Positions 13,690 to 27,500 of a DNA stretch of 64,000 bases are shown piece after piece (positions within the stretch are counted from its first letter, which is position 1; every line of letters starts with the position of its first letter). The stretch is from Rutstroemia sp. NJR-2017a BVV2 (taxonomy: Eukaryota; Ascomycota; Leotiomycetes; Helotiales; Rutstroemiaceae): NCBI GenBank assembly GCA_002946415.1, contig NJPS01000079.1:248001-312000 (forward strand), in the 5' to 3' direction. The notes under the pieces were generated by a model. The model was given only the letters and a program-made list of their open reading frames with translations, had not been told where the DNA came from and ran no database searches. Both the position numbers and the translations under genes were made by a program.

Positions 13690-14840
13690 TAATATCCAAA
13701 ATATTATCCAAAATACTAGAGATCTAGTTCAATATCTTCAATCTAGTAATCGCAATATTTTATATTATTTTCAACTTAATATTATCTTTTTATATCTCTC
13801 TCGAAAATATAAATTCAATTTAGCTAATATAGTGAGATTAAGCAAGCTTAAGATAGCGAACTATAAACCTATTCTTAAGTTTATTTTCCAATATAATAGT
13901 ATATTTATCAACTAGAATTATCAACTTATTGATCTTAGTATAGAATTACGATGAAATCTAGTTAAGTTAGTAGAATATAGTTAGAGAATAGGAATTATTT
14001 ATATAATAGTATTTAGTTTTCTACTAGAAGTAATAGATATAATAAATAGCTCTTGGTTTAGAAATATAATAGATAATCAGATTGATTATAAACTACTTAA
14101 AATAGCAAAGATAATAAAGATATATTAGCTTTATATTACTAGATAAGCAAAAGATAATCTTGGAATCTATATAAATAGATATTATGATAGTAAGTAAGAA
14201 ATTTAAAAAGAAGTAATATAAGTAATATAGATATAATATAAATATAGTAGAGAAGTAAGAGAGATAAAAGTAAGAATAAAGAAGATAATAGTGATATTAT
14301 AAAGGAAAAAGATTATATAGATAGAAAATAAAGCCTTTATAAAATTATAGAAGGTTCGGAAGAAATATAATAATAATTTGGATCGAGATTGATTGGAATC
14401 AAATAAAACAAACTATATATAGAATCAGGTAAATTGTATAGTAGAAGTAAATAGATCGGTATTATTTATAAACAAAAACATTTATTTAATATTTATACTG
14501 ATATAATTCCGATAGAATCAGATTATAAGTAGACCAAATAGGTTGAATTCGGTAACAATATCGATACTTTATATTTACTATTCCAGTACTTAATATACTA
14601 GGAAGGTATATTATAAGTCGCTAGTACTACTTTATAATAGTAGTCTAGAAAGTTATAGGAAGTTGCTCTAGTTAAAGAAGATAATAATAATAATAGAGTA
14701 ATAGTAGAAGATTATTAGATATAATATATTAGAGAAAGTTTTATTATTTAGTTTAGCAAATATAATTTTAAAGTTATAATTAGGCTATATATAGATAGTA
14801 TTAGTTATCTATCTAGAAGAAGAAGGAATTAAGAGTCCAA
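13690..14840 (+). pseudogene. Degraded extra reading frame(s) between gypsy pol and 3' LTR
   Basis: After the chromodomain there are about 1.5 kb before the polypurine tract, more than a simple Ty3 element needs. Reading the plus strand from about 13711 gives roughly 150 codons interrupted only by stops of the RIP type (TAG/TAA/TGA for Gln, Trp or Arg). A second such stretch runs from about 14330 to 14830, in a frame whose stops are again nearly all TAG/TAA. I recognise no domain. It could be an additional structural ORF of this family, or chance openness in low-complexity DNA. Borders and frames are tentative. Confidence 0.35.
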
Positions 14841-14900
14841 ATATCTATATAGCAAGAATATATATATAAGATATAGTGAAGCTATAGTAAAGCTGGTCTA

Positions 14901-14910
14901 GAAGAGGAGG
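14901..14910 (+). promoter_or_regulatory. Polypurine tract of gypsy element
   Basis: A ten-base purine run (gaagaggagg) ends three bases before the 3' LTR. This is the usual position for the plus-strand primer of reverse transcription. The LTR at 42329 has a similar run (agaaagagaga) just before it, which supports the assignment. Confidence 0.6.
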
Positions 14911-14913
14911 TAA

Positions 14914-15159
14914 TATTAGGAGTATAGAAAGAGAATTCGAGGATCCGAGTATTGATTACCTATATAAGAGGAATAATGGAGATTGATCGAGCAAGAAACA
15001 AGGTTTCTACTTTAAAGGATCTTAATATAAGAAATAATAATAAAGAAAGAAGACTAGTAATAATTAGTTTATCTTCAACTAGAGCTCTATATTTGGGCTC
15101 CGGCAATATTATTACTATATTACGATATTCTTACAATTCCCTATTAGTAAATCCTAATA
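14914..15159 (+). repeat. 3' LTR of gypsy element (246 bp)
   Basis: The LTR begins tattagg and ends cctaata, the RIP-altered forms of TGTTAGG...CCTAACA, whose intact right end is seen in the copy at 42329-42574. All three LTRs of this family in the window are exactly 246 bp by these borders. A TATA-like ctatataag at about 14961-14969 could be the old promoter. An 80-codon open frame crossing it is not a gene. Confidence 0.8.
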
Positions 15160-16030
15160 ATCAATCAATCAATCTATTATATCTAGATATTTAATATTGA
15201 TAATATCTAGTAATTTATTTATTTTATTATATTTTCGATTTTGTTTTTTATTATTATATTAATAATAAAAGATTCTTTTAAATTCTTTAAATTCTTATTA
15301 AAATTATTATATATAATAAATAATTATTTCTTTATAAATATATTTTCTTCTTTGAAATAATTTCTTAAACTTATAATATATATTCTAATTATTAATTAGA
15401 TATTAGTAATATTAATAATATATTTTTATATTATTATATAGTAAATATAGAATTATAAAATAAATATTATACTATTAATAATTTTAATTTTCTTGATTTT
15501 TGAAAGTTTCTTTTAAAGTTTTTTAGATTTATTAAAAAAATAAAATATTTTAACTTTCTCAATAATTAATATATATTATATTAATATATTATTAGATATA
15601 TTTATATTATTTTTATTTCTTATATTTCTATTAATAGTTTTTCCTTTTTATAATTTAATTAATATAATTAATAATATTTCTTTCTTTAATAATATCTTTA
15701 TTTCTTTATTATTATTAGATATTTTAATTATTATATAATATCAAAAATAAATAACTTTATTTAAAAACTTAAATTTCTATTAATCAAATATATCTAAATT
15801 AAATATTAAATTATTATATTAAATATATATTAAGAAGTTTTATATAACTAGAAAATATTAATTAGTTTTATATTTAATATTTATTATATATAAAGTAAAG
15901 ATATAAATTAGTTAGTTATAAATTTTATATTTATATCTATTTTAAAAAATAAATTAATTATCTTTATTATATTTTATTATTATCGCGATTATTATATTTT
16001 ATAAAATTATTATTAATTATTTAAATTATA
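15160..16030. repeat. AT-rich undetermined DNA
   Basis: About 870 bp of extremely AT-rich sequence starting with a short AATC run (15160-15176). No frame, LTR or LINE segment could be identified by eye. Its composition fits thoroughly RIP-mutated old transposon DNA. No gene is seen. Confidence 0.5.
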
Positions 16031-18400
16031 ATTAATTGATTTATTATTTTAATAATCTTTTTAAATCTAAAATTATCTTAAGTTAACTAGTAATTAACTA
16101 TTAATAACTAAATAATAATAATATTTTAAATATATTTTTAAACCAAATAATATTAAAAAATAATAAGAAACTAATTCTAGATAATAAAAATAAAGTAAAA
16201 TAAAAATAAAAATTTAATAAAACTAAGAAAAGTCCAATTTAAATATCTTCTAATTTATAAATTAAATAATATTTTCAAATATAGATATTTGTTTTATTTA
16301 AATAACTAATATTAATTTCGATTCCGAAACTAATATCAAAAAGGAATAAAAATAATAAATAATTTATAATTAGTTTATCTTTTAGTTTATTCCGAGCTAA
16401 ACTAAAAAGAGAATAATTTAAAAATAAATATTTAAAAGTCTCTTTTGATTTATCAATATATTTACTATTATTAGTATATTCTAATAAATATAAATATGAT
16501 TTTAAATAACTATATCTAATTTCAATTAATAGAAAATATTAATAATAATTTTTTTAATCGATTTTGGAATTTGGATTCGATTTTGAGAAAAAGATATAAA
16601 AATTTTTAAATAATTAATCAAGTTAAACAAAATAATCTCTAGAATTTTAAAAAGAAATTAAAATTATCCTTGATTTTTAATTTATTTAATTTAAACTTCT
16701 AAATAGTTAAAACTAATTATATTAATTAAGAGATTTATTTTCGTTTTTAATTTAACTAATAAATCTATTTTTTCGTTATTTAATATTTCGAAATAATCTA
16801 GAATCTAAATTAATTTAATTTTAATTTCTTTTTCAACTATTTCTTAATTAGTTTTATAAATTAATATTATTTAGTTTTGTTTAGATTTATTATTAAATAA
16901 ATTTAATCTTTATAAAATAGTTTAGTTATCTAAGAAAATAATGAATTCTTGATTTTTTTAAATTATTTTATTTATTAACTTGATTTCTTTAACTATTCTA
17001 ACTAATTCACTATTATAAATTAACTAATTAGTTTTAATATTCTAATTAGATTTCTAAATTAATTTCTAATTAAAGTTAAAAAAAACTAAATTAATTCTGA
17101 TTTCTTTTTGATTTATTAATTCTAATCTATTTATATAAATTAAATATTGATTCGGAGCTAGCAAAATAATCAAGTTTTTATAATTTTTAGTATCTAATTC
17201 TTTAAATAATTTACTAATTTCAATTAAATAAAAAGTAGTAATTTAAAATAGAAATTTAAAAGAATTACTTAATTCTAAATACTGAAAATAAATTAATAAA
17301 TATATTAAATATCTAATTTGCTTCATTTAGATTATTTTGATTAATTCTTTTTAAATTAATATTAAATAGTTTTGAAACTAATTATTAGTTTTCGATTTAG
17401 TTTAAATTTCTTTGAAAATTAGATAATTTTCAGCTATTTTGAAAGTTCTGAATATATATTAATAACTAATAATATTTAAATAAATTTAGAGAGATATTAA
17501 TATAGTTTCTACTTTTATAAAAACTATTAAACTAATTCTAAATATTTCAAAAATTTTCCGAAAAATTAAATTTTATAAATATTGAAATTAAATTTTAAAT
17601 TTAGTTTATTCTTTTTATTATATAGAGAATCTATAATCTAAGATATTAGTAATATAAATAATATATAACTAATATATTATAAAAAGTAAAAATCTATTTT
17701 CGATATTAACTAATTAATTAGCTTTCAAAAAAGTTAATTTAATTTAACTAATTCTAGTTAAGATATATTAATTAAAATATAGAATATTATCAAACTAAAT
17801 ATCTAATTATTTTATTATTTTTAAAGATTATATTAATTAATTATTTAGTAGATTAATCGAATTAGTTTTAATAATTCTTTATTTTTTTCCGAAAAAAAGA
17901 ATTAGTTTTGTTTTTATTAAATCGAATTTGATATTACTAGTTTCTCTCAAAATATATAATTTATTAATTTCTTTTTTTAGAATCTTATAGTTCTTTTTGA
18001 AACTAATTAAGTTAATAACTAATATAATATTATCTATATATAATTAGATTAAAATAGAAATTAATAGAAATAATTCTTTAATATAAATTAAAAAAAGGAT
18101 TAATAAAATTAAACTACTTTAAAAGATATTGATTAAAATAAATTGGAATTATTTAATTTAACTATTAAAACTTAAATAAAATAATTGATATTTCAAAAAA
18201 TAATAAATTTAAGTAATTAAACTAATTAATAATTTTAATCTTTTTAGAATAATTAATAATTAGTTTTTTATAATATAATCGAAAACTTCTTTAATATCTA
18301 AAAATAAAATCGATATTTTATATTCTTTTAAATAGTTTCTTAAATCTTACTTATTAATAAAAATTCGATATTAATAGTTATTGATATAAATTAGTAACTC
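16031..18400 (-). mobile_element. 5'-truncated LINE, heavily RIP-mutated
   Basis: On the minus strand this copy runs from a 3' tail at about 16031 through the zinc-like C-terminus, RNase H and reverse transcriptase. It stops in the RT region near 18380-18400; endonuclease and ORF1 are missing. It aligns with the copy at 18751-21100 but has more AT, so it looks older. Its 3' UTR is of the second subfamily. Confidence 0.75.
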
Positions 18401-18409
18401 TTTAGCAAA

Positions 18410-18750
18410 AGAAGAAAAAATACTTGAAAAAAAAATTCTGAATCCAAAATCATCAAACCCAATATAAAATCCGATTATATATATTTCTGCAGATCGAGCC
18501 TACTAGTCTACTTAGTAATATATCTGCTAGTTGTCGAGATATCGTTATTATAGCCAAAATAACGAATTTGGAAACTTTAATTTCTCAAAATTCTATCTAA
18601 ATCGAACCTTCTTCAATCCCAACTTATTAATATACTTCTGAACTTATTAGCGATATTATTATTCAATCTTCCTCTTCTAATAATATCGATATAAAGATAG
18701 ATAATAGTTTTATACTACTAACTACTTTGATTTTCAATCCAAATTTGGAT
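18410..18750 (+). mobile_element. LINE copy C', 5' part (interrupted by nested LINE)
   Basis: The 5' UTR and first ~90 codons of ORF1 of a plus-strand LINE, matching 29850-30180. The sequence stops at 18750 exactly where a minus-strand LINE 3' tail begins, and resumes in register at 24539. This identifies 18751-24538 as an insertion. Confidence 0.85.
18736..18750. repeat. 15-bp target-site duplication, left copy
   Basis: The 15 bases aatccaaatttggat occur here and again at 24539-24553, flanking the nested LINE. Fourteen of them form a perfect palindrome (atccaaatttggat). Confidence 0.85.
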
Positions 18751-21700
18751 TGATTGATTGATTGATTGATCATTTTAACAACCTTTTTGAATCTAAGACT
18801 ATAGTAGGTCGGCTAGCAGCTAGCCGCTAGTAGCTAAGTAGTAGTAATATTTTAAATATATTTTTAAGTCAAATAGTATCAAGAGATAATAAGAAACTAG
18901 TTCTAAATAATGAAAATAAAATAACAGAAAAATGAAAATTTGATAAAATTAAAAAGATTTCAATTTAATTATCTTCTAGCTTGTAGGCTAAATGATATTT
19001 TCGAGTGCAGATATTTATCTTGCTTAAATAACTTATACTAACTTCGATTCCGGAGTTGGTATCAAGAAGAAATAGGAATAATAAGTAATTTGTAGCTAGT
19101 TTATCTTTTAGCTTAGTTCGAGCTAGACTAAAAAGAGAATAATTTAAAAATAAGTATTCGGGAATCTCTTTAGTCCTACAAATATATTTATTATTGTTAG
19201 TATATTCTAATAAATATAAATATGATTTTAAATAACTATATCTGATTTTCAACTAATAGAAAATACTAGTAGTAGTTCTTTTAATTGAAATTGGGATCTA
19301 GATTCGATTTCGAGAAGAGAATTTAAAAAATCTTAAATAACTAGTTAAGCTAAGTAAATTAGTTTCTAGAGTATTTAAAAGAGATTCAGATTACTTTTGA
19401 TTTTTAATTTGCTTAATTTGAGTTTCCAGATAATTGAGACTAATTATATTAGTTCTAGGATCTATTTTCGTTCCCGATTTAGCTAGTAGATCTGCTTTTT
19501 CGTTGCTTAGTACTTCAAAATAATTGGGAACTTAGGTTAATTTGATTTTAGTTCCTTTTTCGACTACTTCTCAGTTAGCTTTATAAGCTAGTACTAGCTG
19601 GTTTTGTCTAAGTTTATTACTAAATAATTTTAACCTTTATAAAGCAACTTGATTATCTGAGAAAATAATAAATTCTTGATTTTTTTAAGTTATTTCGTTT
19701 ACTAGTTTAATTTCTTCAGCTATTCCGGCTAGTTCGTTATTATAAATTAGTTAACTAGTCTTAATATTTCAGCTAAACTTTTAGATTAGTTTCTGATTAA
19801 AGTTAAAAAGAGCTAGATCGATTTCGATTTCTTTTTGATTTACTAGTTTTGATCTATCTATATAAATTAAGTACTGGTTCGGGGCTAGCAAAATAGCCGA
19901 GTTTTTATAATTTTCAACTTCTAACTCTTTAGATAGTTTACTAATTTCAATCGAATAAGAAATAGTTACCCAAAGTAGAAATTTAAAAGAATTAATTGAT
20001 TCCAAATACTGAAAATGAATTAGTAAATATATTAAGTATCTAATTCGCTTTATTTGGGTTATTTTAACTAGTTCTTTTTGGATTAATACTAAATAGTCCT
20101 GGAACTGATTATTAGTTTTCGATTTAGTTTAAATTTCTTTGAAAATTAAATGATTTTCGGTTATTTTGAGAATTCCAAATATATATTGATAACTAGTGAT
20201 ATTTAAATAAATCTAGAGAGATATTAGTATAACTTCTACTTTTATAGAAACTATTGGACTAATTCTAAATACCTCAAGAATTTTCCGAAAAGTCAAATTT
20301 TATAAATATTGGAATTGAGTTTTAAATTTAGCTTATTCTTTTCATTATATAGAGAATCTATAATCTAAGATATTGATGATATAAGTAATATATAGCTGAT
20401 ATATTGCAAAAGGTGAAAATCCATTTTCGATATTAGTTAGTTAATTAGTTTTCAAAAAAGCTGATTTAGTTTAACTAATTCTGGTTAAGATATATTAGTT
20501 GAAGTTTAAAGTATTATTAAAATAGATATCTAGCTATTTCACTACTTTTGAGGATTATATTGATTGATTATTTAATAAATTAACCGAATTAGTCTCAATA
20601 GTTCTTTATTTATCTTCGAAAAAGTGAATTAGTTCTATTTTTGTTAAATCGAATTTGATATTATTAATTTCTTCTAAAATATATAGTTTGCTAGCTTCTT
20701 TTTCTAGGATCTTATAATTCTTTTTGAGACTAGTTAAGCTAGTAGCTAATATAATATCATCTATATACAACTAGATTAAAATAGAAATTAATAGAAAAAG
20801 TTCTTTAATATAAATTAAAAAGAGAATCGATAAGATTGAATTATTCTAAAAGATACTAATTGAAATAGATTGGAATTGCTTGATTTAGTTATCAAAACTT
20901 AAACAAAGTAATTAGTATTCCAAGAAATAACTAATTTAAGTTATTAAGTTAATTAGTAGTTTTAATCTTTTTAGAATAGCTAATAACTGGTTTTTTGAGA
21001 TATAATCGAAAACTCTTTTAATATCTAAAAATAAAACCGATATTTTATATCTTTTTAAATGATTTTCTTGAATTTTATTTACTAATAATAATCTGATATC
21101 GATAATCGATTTTTTAAATCTTCTACTGATTTGGGAATTATATAATAAGTTAGTTGTTTTAGCTAAATAATCTAATTTTTTTGCTAGTATTCTCTTATTT
21201 ATTTTATCTAAATAGTTGAGAAATAAGATCACTTTATAAACTTTTAATACTAAATAATCAGATTTAGTTAGTTTTTTGAAAATAGTTTTAATTACTTATT
21301 TCTAGTATAGAAAGTGATATCCAAGATCGATTAGGTAAATAAAAACCTTATAAAATATCTTAGGAATAACTAAATAAACTTTATTGATAATTTCTTGAGT
21401 AATTCTATTAAGTCTTGATATTTTCTCTTTGATTCTAGTTAAATAAGTTAGTACTAATTCGGTATTAGCTAATTTAGACTAACTCCATTTTATTGCTTTA
21501 TACTCTTCCCAATTAGAACTAGTCGAACTAGAAGGTTAGGGAAAGAGAAGAGTTCTTAAAATAATTTCTTTCTTTTTAAAAGTAGTTTTATTTAGAATAG
21601 TTGAAAGAGATCAATTAGAGAAGAATTTAATATAACTAAATACTTTAAATATTAATTTAGAATTATTATTTTTAAGAAAAGTATTTCAATAATCCTTTTT

Positions 21701-24538
21701 AGTTAGTTTTATCTTTAAAAAATACTGATTTTAAGTTATCAGTATTATTCTTGATAAAAACCTTAATTAGTTTGATTATTTTGGATCTTTAATTTTCTCT
21801 AAACTAGTATTATTGATTTTCTTAGACTTTTTAATTTAGAAATCTACTAAAATTTAGTTTTTAGACTAGATTTAGTTTTTGGAATAGTTTTGCTAACTAC
21901 TAGTTGAACTAGTAATAATAGTTCTAAACTAATCGATTCTAGATAATTTTATACTATCTTATCTAATTTCGGATTTAGTCGAATAAAATCAAGAGAAGAA
22001 CTAACTAGAATAATCGATTTCTTTATAATTTTAACTAAATAATCTGAAAAAAGTTCTTAATTTATTAGCTTAGTATTAAAATAAATATTAGTTAATTTTT
22101 ATCTATTTAGAGATATTAGCTTTTTTTTCCTTTTTAAAATAAATAAAATCGGTAAATAATCAGATTCCAAATTAGTTAGTATTTATTAGTTATCAATATA
22201 CTTAGTTAATATTTATATAACTAATATAAGATCTAAAACTGATTTACTAATTTCTTTAAAAAATATAATAATCCCAGATTTATTAATTAATTCCAAGTTT
22301 TGCTTTTCTATTTATCGAACTAGTTTAGTACTAGCTTAATTACTTTGGTTATTCAGATTCTATTAAAGATAATAGAGATTAAAATCTCTTAAGATAAATA
22401 AATTAATCGAAATAATTCTAGATAATAAGTTTCTTTTTATTATTTTAGTTGAAGTTTCTTCGATTTAGCTAGTTTCGTTATAAATATTAATTAGTTCGAG
22501 TATATTATTTTCTTCGGCTACTAATAGAACTAATAGATTAAGATCGATATTTGAAAAAGTTAATATAATATTAGATATATAGATCTTCGAAATATAAGTA
22601 AATATTCGAAATCTGATTTCTATAATAGCTAAAAAGATTTAATTGAAACTACTATAAGAAATCGATTAACTATTTAAATAATTTGGATTTTTATTTATAA
22701 TCTAAGGTTCTTGGATTAATAATAAATCGATTTTTAGTTTAATAGCTAATTATAATACTAATTTAGTTATAATCGAATTTCGATTTAGATTTACTTAAAG
22801 AATTTGAATATTTATATTAATTATAAACTAGTTTCTTTGATAACTTTATATATTTCATATTTTTTAGAAATAGAAATATAATTATTTTTGTAATTAGTAT
22901 ATTTTGATACTAAATAAAGATATTTTTGACTATTTTGATTACAAATCGAGTAGTAATATTAACTAATAATATAGAGTTTACTATAGAAACTATATTTAAT
23001 CCCTTTTTGGCAAAATTTAGTTAAATATCCAAATCCTTAGTATTTAGTATACTAAATAGATCTAGAAATAATAAAAAGCTTTTTAATTCTAATATTAATT
23101 CTAGTTATCCAAATCCGGTTTTTTATATATCTCTTGATTTCTACTTTAGTAGTAAAAGATACTACTACTAATTCTTCTTATTTAATAACTTGATTTTCTA
23201 TTAAGGATAACCAATATAATATACTAATTAGTTTTAAATTCAGATTAGAATTAAAAGTCTTTAGTTTATCTAATACTAGCTCTATTTTGTAAGATATATT
23301 GAAATCCTAAATTGAGATACTATAGAATAGTATTTTATATTAAGGTTTATCTTTTAAATATAATTTAAAAATAATTAAATATTTCTAAATAGTTTTTTTC
23401 TCAAGTAGAAAATCAAAAATAAAAGAAGTAATTATAGTAATTATTAGATTCTTCTTATTACTAGTAGTAGTAATCGAAAAGATTATTGATTTTTTAATAC
23501 TTTTATTTAAGAAAACTTTATTAATAATATTTTATAGAACTAGTACCGAGAAAGAGATATTAAGATCTTAAACCAAAATTAGTTGATTTTGGATTTTAGC
23601 TTTTTTAGCAGTTTTATTAATACTAATCTAGTTTCCAAGATTGCTATTATTACTTACTAATATTATTAAAGCAAAAAAGGATTTAGAAGATAATTTAGCT
23701 AAAGGAATAATCGAAATAGTAATAATAGTAATTAAGTTAGATTAGATTTAAGAAAGGTTTTTGAGAATTATAATATTAGTTTTGCTAATAGTACTAACTA
23801 CTTTTGTTTTAACTTCGATTTTTTATATAGTATATTCCAAATTATTAATCTAAGAAGCTAGTTAATTGGTAACCTTTTATAACTTTCCTAATTTAATATA
23901 TTTTTTAAATATCTCGATTAAATCAAGGATTTGAGCTTATTTATTATATGATTTAATAACCGAATATACTTCGACTAGCAAATTATATATCTAAAGAATT
24001 TTGATACTAATTAGATCTAGAATAGTTAGTTCAATAATGGAGAAATAGATAGTTTTGCTTAGTTTGGAAAAAATAAAGGAATTAGTTTATTTCGGAAGAT
24101 AGTAGGTATTTCTACTAGATCTAGTAATAATACTTATAATAGTATTAAATAAGTTCAAACTGAAAATCTCATTTAGACTAGATATATCCAAGTTTGGATT
24201 GAAAATCGAAGTAGTTAGTAATATAAAACTATTATCTATCTCTATATCGATATTAATAAGAGGAGAAAATCGAATAATATTGCTACTAATAGATCCAGAA
24301 ATATATTGATAAGTTGGGGTTGAAGAAGGTTCGATTTGGATAGGATTTTAGAAAGTTAAAGCTTTCAAATCCGTTATTTTGACTATAACAATTATATCTT
24401 GATAACTAACAAGTATATTGCTAAGCGAGCTAGTAGGTTCGATCCGCAGAAGTATATATAGTTGGATTTTATATTAGGTTTGATGATTTTGGATTCGGAA
24501 TCGTTTTTTCAAATATTTTTTATATATATTTATTTCTA
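18751..24538 (-). mobile_element. Full-length nested LINE, copy D
   Basis: Minus-strand LINE of 5.79 kb inserted into copy C'. Its 3' (AATC)n tail starts at 18751. The ORF2 C-terminus lies near 18965, the RNase H region around 19700-19900, the RT YIDD region near 20755-20770 and the endonuclease region around 22100-22800. ORF1 lies at about 22850-24450 and the 5' end at 24538. The flanking 15-bp direct repeat marks a full-length insertion. Frames carry many RIP-type stops. The 3' UTR is the second subfamily. Confidence 0.87.
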
Positions 24539-24553
24539 AATCCAAATTTGGAT
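24539..24553. repeat. 15-bp target-site duplication, right copy
   Basis: Identical to 18736-18750. It continues directly into the ORF1 sequence of the interrupted LINE. Confidence 0.85.
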
Positions 24554-27500
24554 ATATCTAGTTTAAATAAGATTTTCAGTTTGAACCTATTTAATATTAC
24601 TATAAATACTATTATTAGATCTAGTAGAAATATCTATTATCTTCCTAAATAAGCTAATCTCTTTACTTTATCTAAATCAAACAAAACTATCTATTTCTCT
24701 ATTATTGAACTAATTATTCTGGATCTAGCTAGTACTAAAATTCTTTAGATATATAATTTGCTAATTAAAGTATATTCGGTTACTAAATCACGAAATAAAC
24801 AAATTTAAATTCTCGATTTAATCGAGATATTTAGAGAATATATTGAATTAAGAAAACTATAAAAGGTTACTAATATAATTAGTTTCTTAAGTTAATAATC
24901 TGGAATATATTATACAAAAAATCGAAACTAAGACTAAAGCAACTAGTATTATTAGTAAAGTTAATATTATAATTCTCAAAAACCTTTTTCAAATCCAATC
25001 TAATTCAATTATTATTACTATTATTTCGACTATTTCTTCGGCTAAATTATCTTCTAAACTCTCTTTTATCTTAGTAATATTAATAAGTAATAATAACAAT
25101 TCTGGAAACTAGATTAGTATCAATAAAATTACTAAAAAAGCTAAAATCCAAAATCGACTAATTTTAGTTTGAGATTTCGATATTCTTTTCTCGGTATTAG
25201 TTTTATAAAATATTATTAATAAAACCTTTTTAGATAAAAATATTAAAAAACTAATAATCTCCTTGATTACTATTACTAGTAATAAGAAGAATCTAATAAT
25301 TACTATTATTATTTCTTTTACTTTCAATTTTCTACTTGAAAAAAGAGCTATTTGGAAGTATTTAATTACTTTTAAATTATATTTAAAAAATGAATCTTGA
25401 TATAAAGTAGTTCTTTATAATATCCCAACTTAGGACTTTAATATATCTTATAAAATAAAGTTAGTTTTGAACAAACTAAAAACTTTTAATTCTAATTTAA
25501 ATTTAAAATCAATTAGTATTCTATATTAGTTATTTTTAGTAGAAAATCGAGTTATCAAATAAAGAGAATTAGTAGTAGTCTTATTTGCTACTAAAATAGA
25601 AATAGAAAAATATATTAGAAACCGAATTTAGATAATTAGAATTAATATTAGAATTGAAAAGTTTCTTACTATTTTTAGATCTATCTAGTATACTAAATAT
25701 CAAGGATTTAGATATTTAGCTAAATTTTGTTAAAAAGAAACTAAATATAATCTCTATAACGAACTTTATATTACTAGCTAGTATTACTATTTGATTTATA
25801 ACTAAAATAACCAAAAATATCTTTATTTAATACTAAAATATACTAATTATAAAAATAATTATATTTCTACTTCTAAAGAATATAAAATATATAAAGTTAT
25901 TAAAGAAATTAATCTATAATTAGTATAAATATTCAAATCTTTCAAATAAATTTAAATCGAAGTTCAACTATAACTGAATCAGTATTATAGCTAGCTATTA
26001 AACTAAAAATCGATATATTATTAATCTAAAAACTTTGAATTATAAATGAAAATCTAGATTATTTAAATAGTTAATCGATTTCTTATAGTAATTTCAATTA
26101 AATCTTTCTAACTATTTTGGGATTCAGATCTCGAATATTTATTTATATTTCGAAAATCTATATATCTAGTATTATATTAGTTTCTTCGAATATCGATCTT
26201 AATCTATTAGTTTTATTAATAACCGAAGAAAGTAATATATTTGAACTAGTTAATATTTATAACGAAACTAGTTAAATCGAAGAAACTTAGATTAAAATAG
26301 TAAAAAGAAGTTTACTATTTAGAACTATTTCAACTAATTTATTTATTTTAGATGATTTTAACCTCTATTATCCTTGATAAAATCTAAATAGCTAAAATAA
26401 TTAAACTAGTATTAAGTTAGTTCGATAGATTGAGAAATAAAATTTGGAATTAATTAATAAATCTAAAATTATTATATTTTTTAGAGGAGCTAGCAAGTTA
26501 GTTTTAGATCTTATACTAGTTATATAAATATTAGCTAGATATATTGATAACTAGTAAATACTAGCTGATTTGGGATTTGATTATTTATCGATTTTATTTA
26601 TTTTAAAAGAGAAAAAAGAACTAATATTTTCAAATAGATAAAAATTAGCTAATATTTATTTTAATACTAAACTAGTAGATTAGAAACTTTTTTCAGATTA
26701 TTTAGTTAAAAGTATAAAGAAATCGATTATTCTAACTAGTTCCCTTCTTGATTTTATTTGGCTAAACCTGAAATTAGATAAAGTAATATAAAATTATCTA
26801 GAATCGATTAGTTCGGAACTATTATTACTAATTCAACTAGTAATTAATAAAGTTATTCCAAAAACTAAACTTAATCTAAAAGCTAAATCTTGATAAATTC
26901 CTGAACTAAAAAGTCTAAGAAAATCGATAATACTAATTTAGTGAAAATTAAAAATCCAAAATAGTTAAACTAATTAAAGTTTTTATCAAGAATAGTACTA
27001 ATTAGTTTGGAATTAGTATTTTTTAAAGATAAAACTAGCTAAAAAGGATTATTAGAATACTTTTCTTGAAAATAATAATTCTAAATCAATATTTAAAACT
27101 TTTAATTATACTAAATCCTTCTTTAATCGATCTTTTCTAACTATTCTAGATAAAACTATTTTTAAAGAAAAAAAAACTATTTTAAGAACTATTCTCTTTC
27201 CCCAACTTTTTAGTTCGACTAGTCCTAATTGGGAAAGGTATAAAGCAATAAATTAGAGTTGGCCTAAGCTAACTAACATCGAATTAGTACTAGTTTACTT
27301 AATTAGAATTAAAAGGAAAATATTAGAATCTAATAGAATTATTTAAGAAATTATTAATAAAGCTTATTTAACTATTCTTAAGATATTTTATAAGGTTTTT
27401 ATTTATCTAATCGATCTTAGATATCACTTCTAATATTGGAGATAAATAACTAGAGCTATTTTCAAAAAACTAGTTAAATCTGATTATTTAGTTCTAAAAA

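Larger units (their letters stand above)
7716..15159 (+). mobile_element. Ty3/gypsy chromovirus, RIP-inactivated, 3' LTR present
   Basis: Plus-strand LTR retrotransposon of about 7.4 kb. Order: leader (7716-8200), gag with zinc-knuckle remnant, protease, reverse transcriptase, RNase H, integrase, chromodomain, an extra degraded frame, polypurine tract (14901-14910) and a 246-bp 3' LTR (14914-15159). A 5' LTR related to the 3' one was not found before 8200; the element abuts the 5' end of LINE copy A, so it is 5'-truncated or rearranged. Frames are broken throughout by TAA/TAG at expected Gln codons, so it cannot make functional protein. Confidence 0.85.

Noticed and set aside
14952..15194. 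80-codon open frame on the plus strand
   Set aside because: It lies across the gypsy 3' LTR and its right flank; no homologue-like motif, so chance openness in AT-rich repeat.
16031..18750. Twin-priming inversion of one LINE (minus 3' part plus inverted 5' part)
   Set aside because: The plus-strand 5' piece at 18410-18750 continues in register at 24539, so it belongs to a different LINE that was split by a nested insertion.
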